DNA from: Diplonema papillatum
Lineage: Eukaryota; Euglenozoa; Diplonemea; Diplonemida; Diplonemidae
NCBI GenBank assembly: GCA_030068145.1
Contig: JAPJBO010000794.1
Coordinates: 1-64,000, forward strand
Direction: 5' to 3'
DNA: 64,000 nt
Shown: positions 61,318 to 64,000 of the stretch, piece by piece
How positions within the stretch are numbered: position 1 is the first letter of the stretch
Layout: each line of letters begins with the position of its first letter
The notes under the pieces: model-generated
Told to the model about the DNA's origin: nothing
Seen by the model: the letters and a program-made list of their open reading frames with translations, nothing else
Database searches by the model: none
Program-made: the position numbers and the translations under genes

Positions 61318-62561
61318 GGGGGGTTCACTTCTGGTCGGGTTCTTTGCTTTCCGTTGATGTTCACCAGCTCAGACACAAGGAATCATCCCAGAAAGTTGTT
61401 TTAGGAGGTATTCTGACCATAAACTTGGAGAAGCCATCAACAAACAATGAAAACAGCCCCCAAAATGGTGAATTCGCCCTATTTTCAATCATTTTGGGGC
61501 AACTGTGGTGTGACTGCTGTGCAATGCCATTTTGTCGCCAGAACGCCTTGAAAACCCCCCAGAACACTCTGGAAGAACCCCAGAACACCTTGGAATACCC
61601 CCAAACCACCTTGGAAGACCCCCAGAACACCTTGGCAGAACACCTTCAAGGCCCCCAGAGGACATTGGAAAACCCCTGGCGCACGTTGGCAGACCCTCAA
61701 AACACCTTGAAAGACCTCTTGAACACCTTGGAAACCCCCCAGAACACCTCGGAAACCCCTCAGAACACCTTGGAAAGCTCCCAGGATACCCTGAAAGACC
61801 ACCAGAGCACCTTGGTCGACCCCACCCAACCTTGGAAGACCTGTAGCACACCATAGAAAAACCCAGGACACCTTGGCAGAACTCCTTGCTAAGCCCCCAG
61901 ACACCTTGGAAACCCCGAGGGCACCTTGAACCCCCCCTGAATACCTTAGAACCCCCCCAGAACACCTTGAAAACCCTCAGAACACCTTAACCTTGGAAAC
62001 ACCCAGAGCACCTTGGAAAACCCCCCTGGACACTTTGGAAGACCCCCCGGACACTTTAAGACCCCCGGCACACCTTGGACGACCTTCAGAACACCTCGGA
62101 AGGTGTCCTGGGGGTCTTCCAATGTGTTGTGGGGGTTTTTTCAAGGTGCTCCAGGTGTTCAAGTGGTCTCGTAAGGTGTTTTGAGGGTCTGCTGCAACGT
62201 GCGCCAGGGGTTTTCCGGGGGCTTGAAGGTGTTCTGGGGGTCTTTCAAGGTAGTTTGGGGTCTTCCGAGGTGTTCTGGGGTTCTTCCAGAGTGTTCTGGG
62301 GGGTTTCCAAGGCATTCTGGGGGTTCTTCCAGTGGGGCAGCGACAAGAAGGCATTGCACAGCAACCACGCCACAGTTGCCCCAAAATGATTGAAAATAGG
62401 GTGAATTCACCATTTTGGGGGCTATTTTCATGTTTTGTTGATGGCTTCCCCAAGTTTATGGTCAGAAAACCTCCTAAAACAACTTTCTGGGATGATTCCT
62501 TGTGTCTGAGCTGTGTGAACATCAACGGAAAGCAAAAAAACCGACCAGAAGTGAACCCCCC
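61317..62561. mobile_element. Foldback element with ~230-bp inverted arms and repeat-filled core
   Basis: GGGTTCACTTCTGGTCGG at the left is mirrored by CCGACCAGAAGTGAACCC at the right, and the pairing continues for ~230 bp (61317-61543 against 62339-62561) with few mismatches. Inside, the left half has ~20 copies of CCCAGAACACCTTGGAARAC and the right half the complement GTCTTCCAAGGTGTTCTGGG. The two halves could therefore form one hairpin over 1.2 kb. No coding. Foldback elements and some Mutator relatives have repeat-filled arms like this. Confidence 0.85.
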
Positions 62562-62680
62562 GAACCTTTTTGTGCGTTGGTGCAACCCGAACCTTTTTAC
62601 CCAGTCCGGCGTTTGTGCAAACCCGCACCTTTTTGTCCAGTTCGGCGTTTGTGAAAACCCGAACCCGTTGATGGCAACGG
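62562..62680. repeat. Short tandem GAACCTTTTTNNCCAGTYCG repeat
   Basis: Three to four ~35-bp units of CGAACCTTTTT, then CAGTCCGGCGTTTGTG (or CGTTGGTG), directly right of the foldback element. Confidence 0.7.
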
Positions 62681-63029
62681 TTGGGATAGCAAGTTCGGGG
62701 CGCGTACCCGGGGGGTGGGCCCCCCCGGGAGTCATTTGCAAGCAAATGAGTACCACACTCGCACGATTATCGCACATTATCGCAGAATCCTTTGACGGAC
62801 CCGGAGCGAGGCAGGATGGCTTGACAGGCGCAGAAAGTGAGAAAACGAGTCCGCGGAGGTCGTCGTGAGCCCTTCTCACTCGCGCCATGCTACCGTGACG
62901 CTTCGACAACTGACATCCGACCACTACCAGTATCACCTAACTTGACAACTGCGATGGCTCGATCCCTTCTTGGTCAACAAAACTTGCAAGCTCTCTTTCA
63001 TCGTCTTCATCAACGACATAAGCTTTGCC

Positions 63030-63825
63030 GACACGGGAGCCTCACGGGAGCCTCAGCCTTCCCCGGGAAGTGGCGACAAGGTGTATGCTCTTTACGCTGC
63101 CTGGGTACGCCACAATGCCGAGATTCACACACCACCCACGTTTTGCAGCTGGAAGGAGGACAGAAGTGATGTTAAACGGCATAGAAGCAGCTTGCTCCAA
63201 GGACCGCTGGAACGACGCCAAACCCGTGTATCCGCAGGACGTACCCTTCGCCCAATGGAAACTGAAGTTTCTCATCAAGGCGTTTAGCCGCCGCCGTAGG
63301 CCGTGCCGTGACGTTGTGGGTGTCTATCAAGCTCTCACAGTTCCTTGTATTTTCTCCTGCTTCATCCGGAAGTCGTCCACCGAAACAACCCTTGCACTGG
63401 TAGGGCGCCGCCTGCCATATCATGACTTCGCACCCACTTCCGTACCCTACTCATGGCCGAGACCATCGTCAGCAACCCGACGACAGACAGATGCCTCTTG
63501 CAATGTCAATCTCTGGCTGGCGGGTGAGCTCGCCTCGCGGGGGATCGCGCATTGTGCTGTGGGCTCTTTCCTTCTTTGTGACTGCACGGCCAACGGTCTA
63601 CGTAACGCCTTGATGAGAAACTTCAGTTTCCATTGAGCGAAGGGTACGTCCTGCGGACACACGGGTTTGGCGTCGTTCCAGCGGTCCTTGGAGGCAAGCT
63701 GCTTCTATGCCGTTTAACATCAGTTTCGTCCTCCTTGTGGCGTATCCAGGCAGCGTAAAGAGCATAAACCTTGTCGCCACTTCCCGGGGAAGGCTGAGGC
63801 TCCCGTGTCAGCAACGCTTAAGTCG
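63030..63825. repeat. Inverted pair of a ~230-bp LINE-tail-like repeat
   Basis: 63030-63285 reappears inverted at 63605-63825 (CCCGGGAAGTGGCGACAAGG, GTATGCTCTTTACGCTGCCT, GAACGACGCCAAACCCGTGT, ACTGAAGTTTCTCATCAAGG). Parts are also found at 55000-55100, 54257-54310 and 49310-49370. The ~320-bp spacer is not repeated. I see no host gene in 62680-64000. Confidence 0.8.
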
Positions 63826-64000
63826 TTTTGGTGCCGGTGCGTGGACACCTCTCACGCCGGGTTTTTGTCTGGTCCCGGATGTTTCACTGGGGCTCGCCGA
63901 ACATGGTCTTCCCTCGTACACAAGTCATGGTTGGTCTTGTTCCGGCGGTTTGTCAAGTTCCAGAATGCCGCTGTCTTCTGGAGACCCCCATGTGCTTCTT

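Overview
The window reads as a repeat-dense piece of nuclear DNA from a eukaryotic microbe or alga. I base this on a gene with a GT-AG intron that restores the reading frame exactly, on several classes of eukaryotic transposable element (tyrosine-recombinase retroelements, a LINE-type reverse transcriptase remnant, hAT- and piggyBac-like transposases, many non-coding elements with inverted ends), and on the absence of operons or bacterial-style gene packing. I cannot name the species.

Layout. 1-4035: a satellite carrying GTCT runs, interrupted by a ~3.1 kb insertion with poly-T at one end and an unrecognised 512-codon ORF on the minus strand. 4036-12900: duplicated units carrying expanded CTG/CAG tracts, a ~300-bp satellite, and a ~35-bp minisatellite. 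13000-21900: dispersed repeats, strong hairpins, a broken LINE reverse transcriptase, an element with inverted ends. 21942-25836: an apparently intact tyrosine-recombinase (DIRS/PAT-like) retroelement with identical terminal repeats. 25840-27523: a probable non-autonomous hAT element made largely of a minisatellite. 27524-32498: tandem and dispersed repeats. 32499-38573: a palindrome-tipped element that contains a second, different tyrosine-recombinase retroelement (32572-36617) and two mutually inverted minisatellite arrays. 38574-42300: repeats and a small MITE-like element. 43114-47981 (minus): the most interesting host gene, a two-exon gene for a putative receptor that joins a bacterial-type solute-binding ectodomain to a degenerate nucleotide-cyclase-like cytoplasmic domain. 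49466-51137: an inverted-repeat element with a clean 5-bp target duplication. 51585-53886: a piggyBac-like fragment and a hAT-like transposase fused head to head. 54300-56400: a LINE 3' end and dispersed repeats. 57622-58589 (minus): the C-terminal exon of a GH78 alpha-L-rhamnosidase-like gene. 58680-63830: nested fold-back and inverted-repeat elements.

How things work together. Most of the window is transposable-element sediment. The two retroelements each encode what that class needs (Gag-like protein, tyrosine recombinase, reverse transcriptase and RNase H) in the order Gag-YR-RT/RH, and both carry an aspartate-asparagine pair in place of the usual Asp-Asp of reverse transcriptase motif C. 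Only two loci look like host genes: the solute-binding receptor and the rhamnosidase. A link between them in plant or algal polysaccharide sensing and degradation is speculative.
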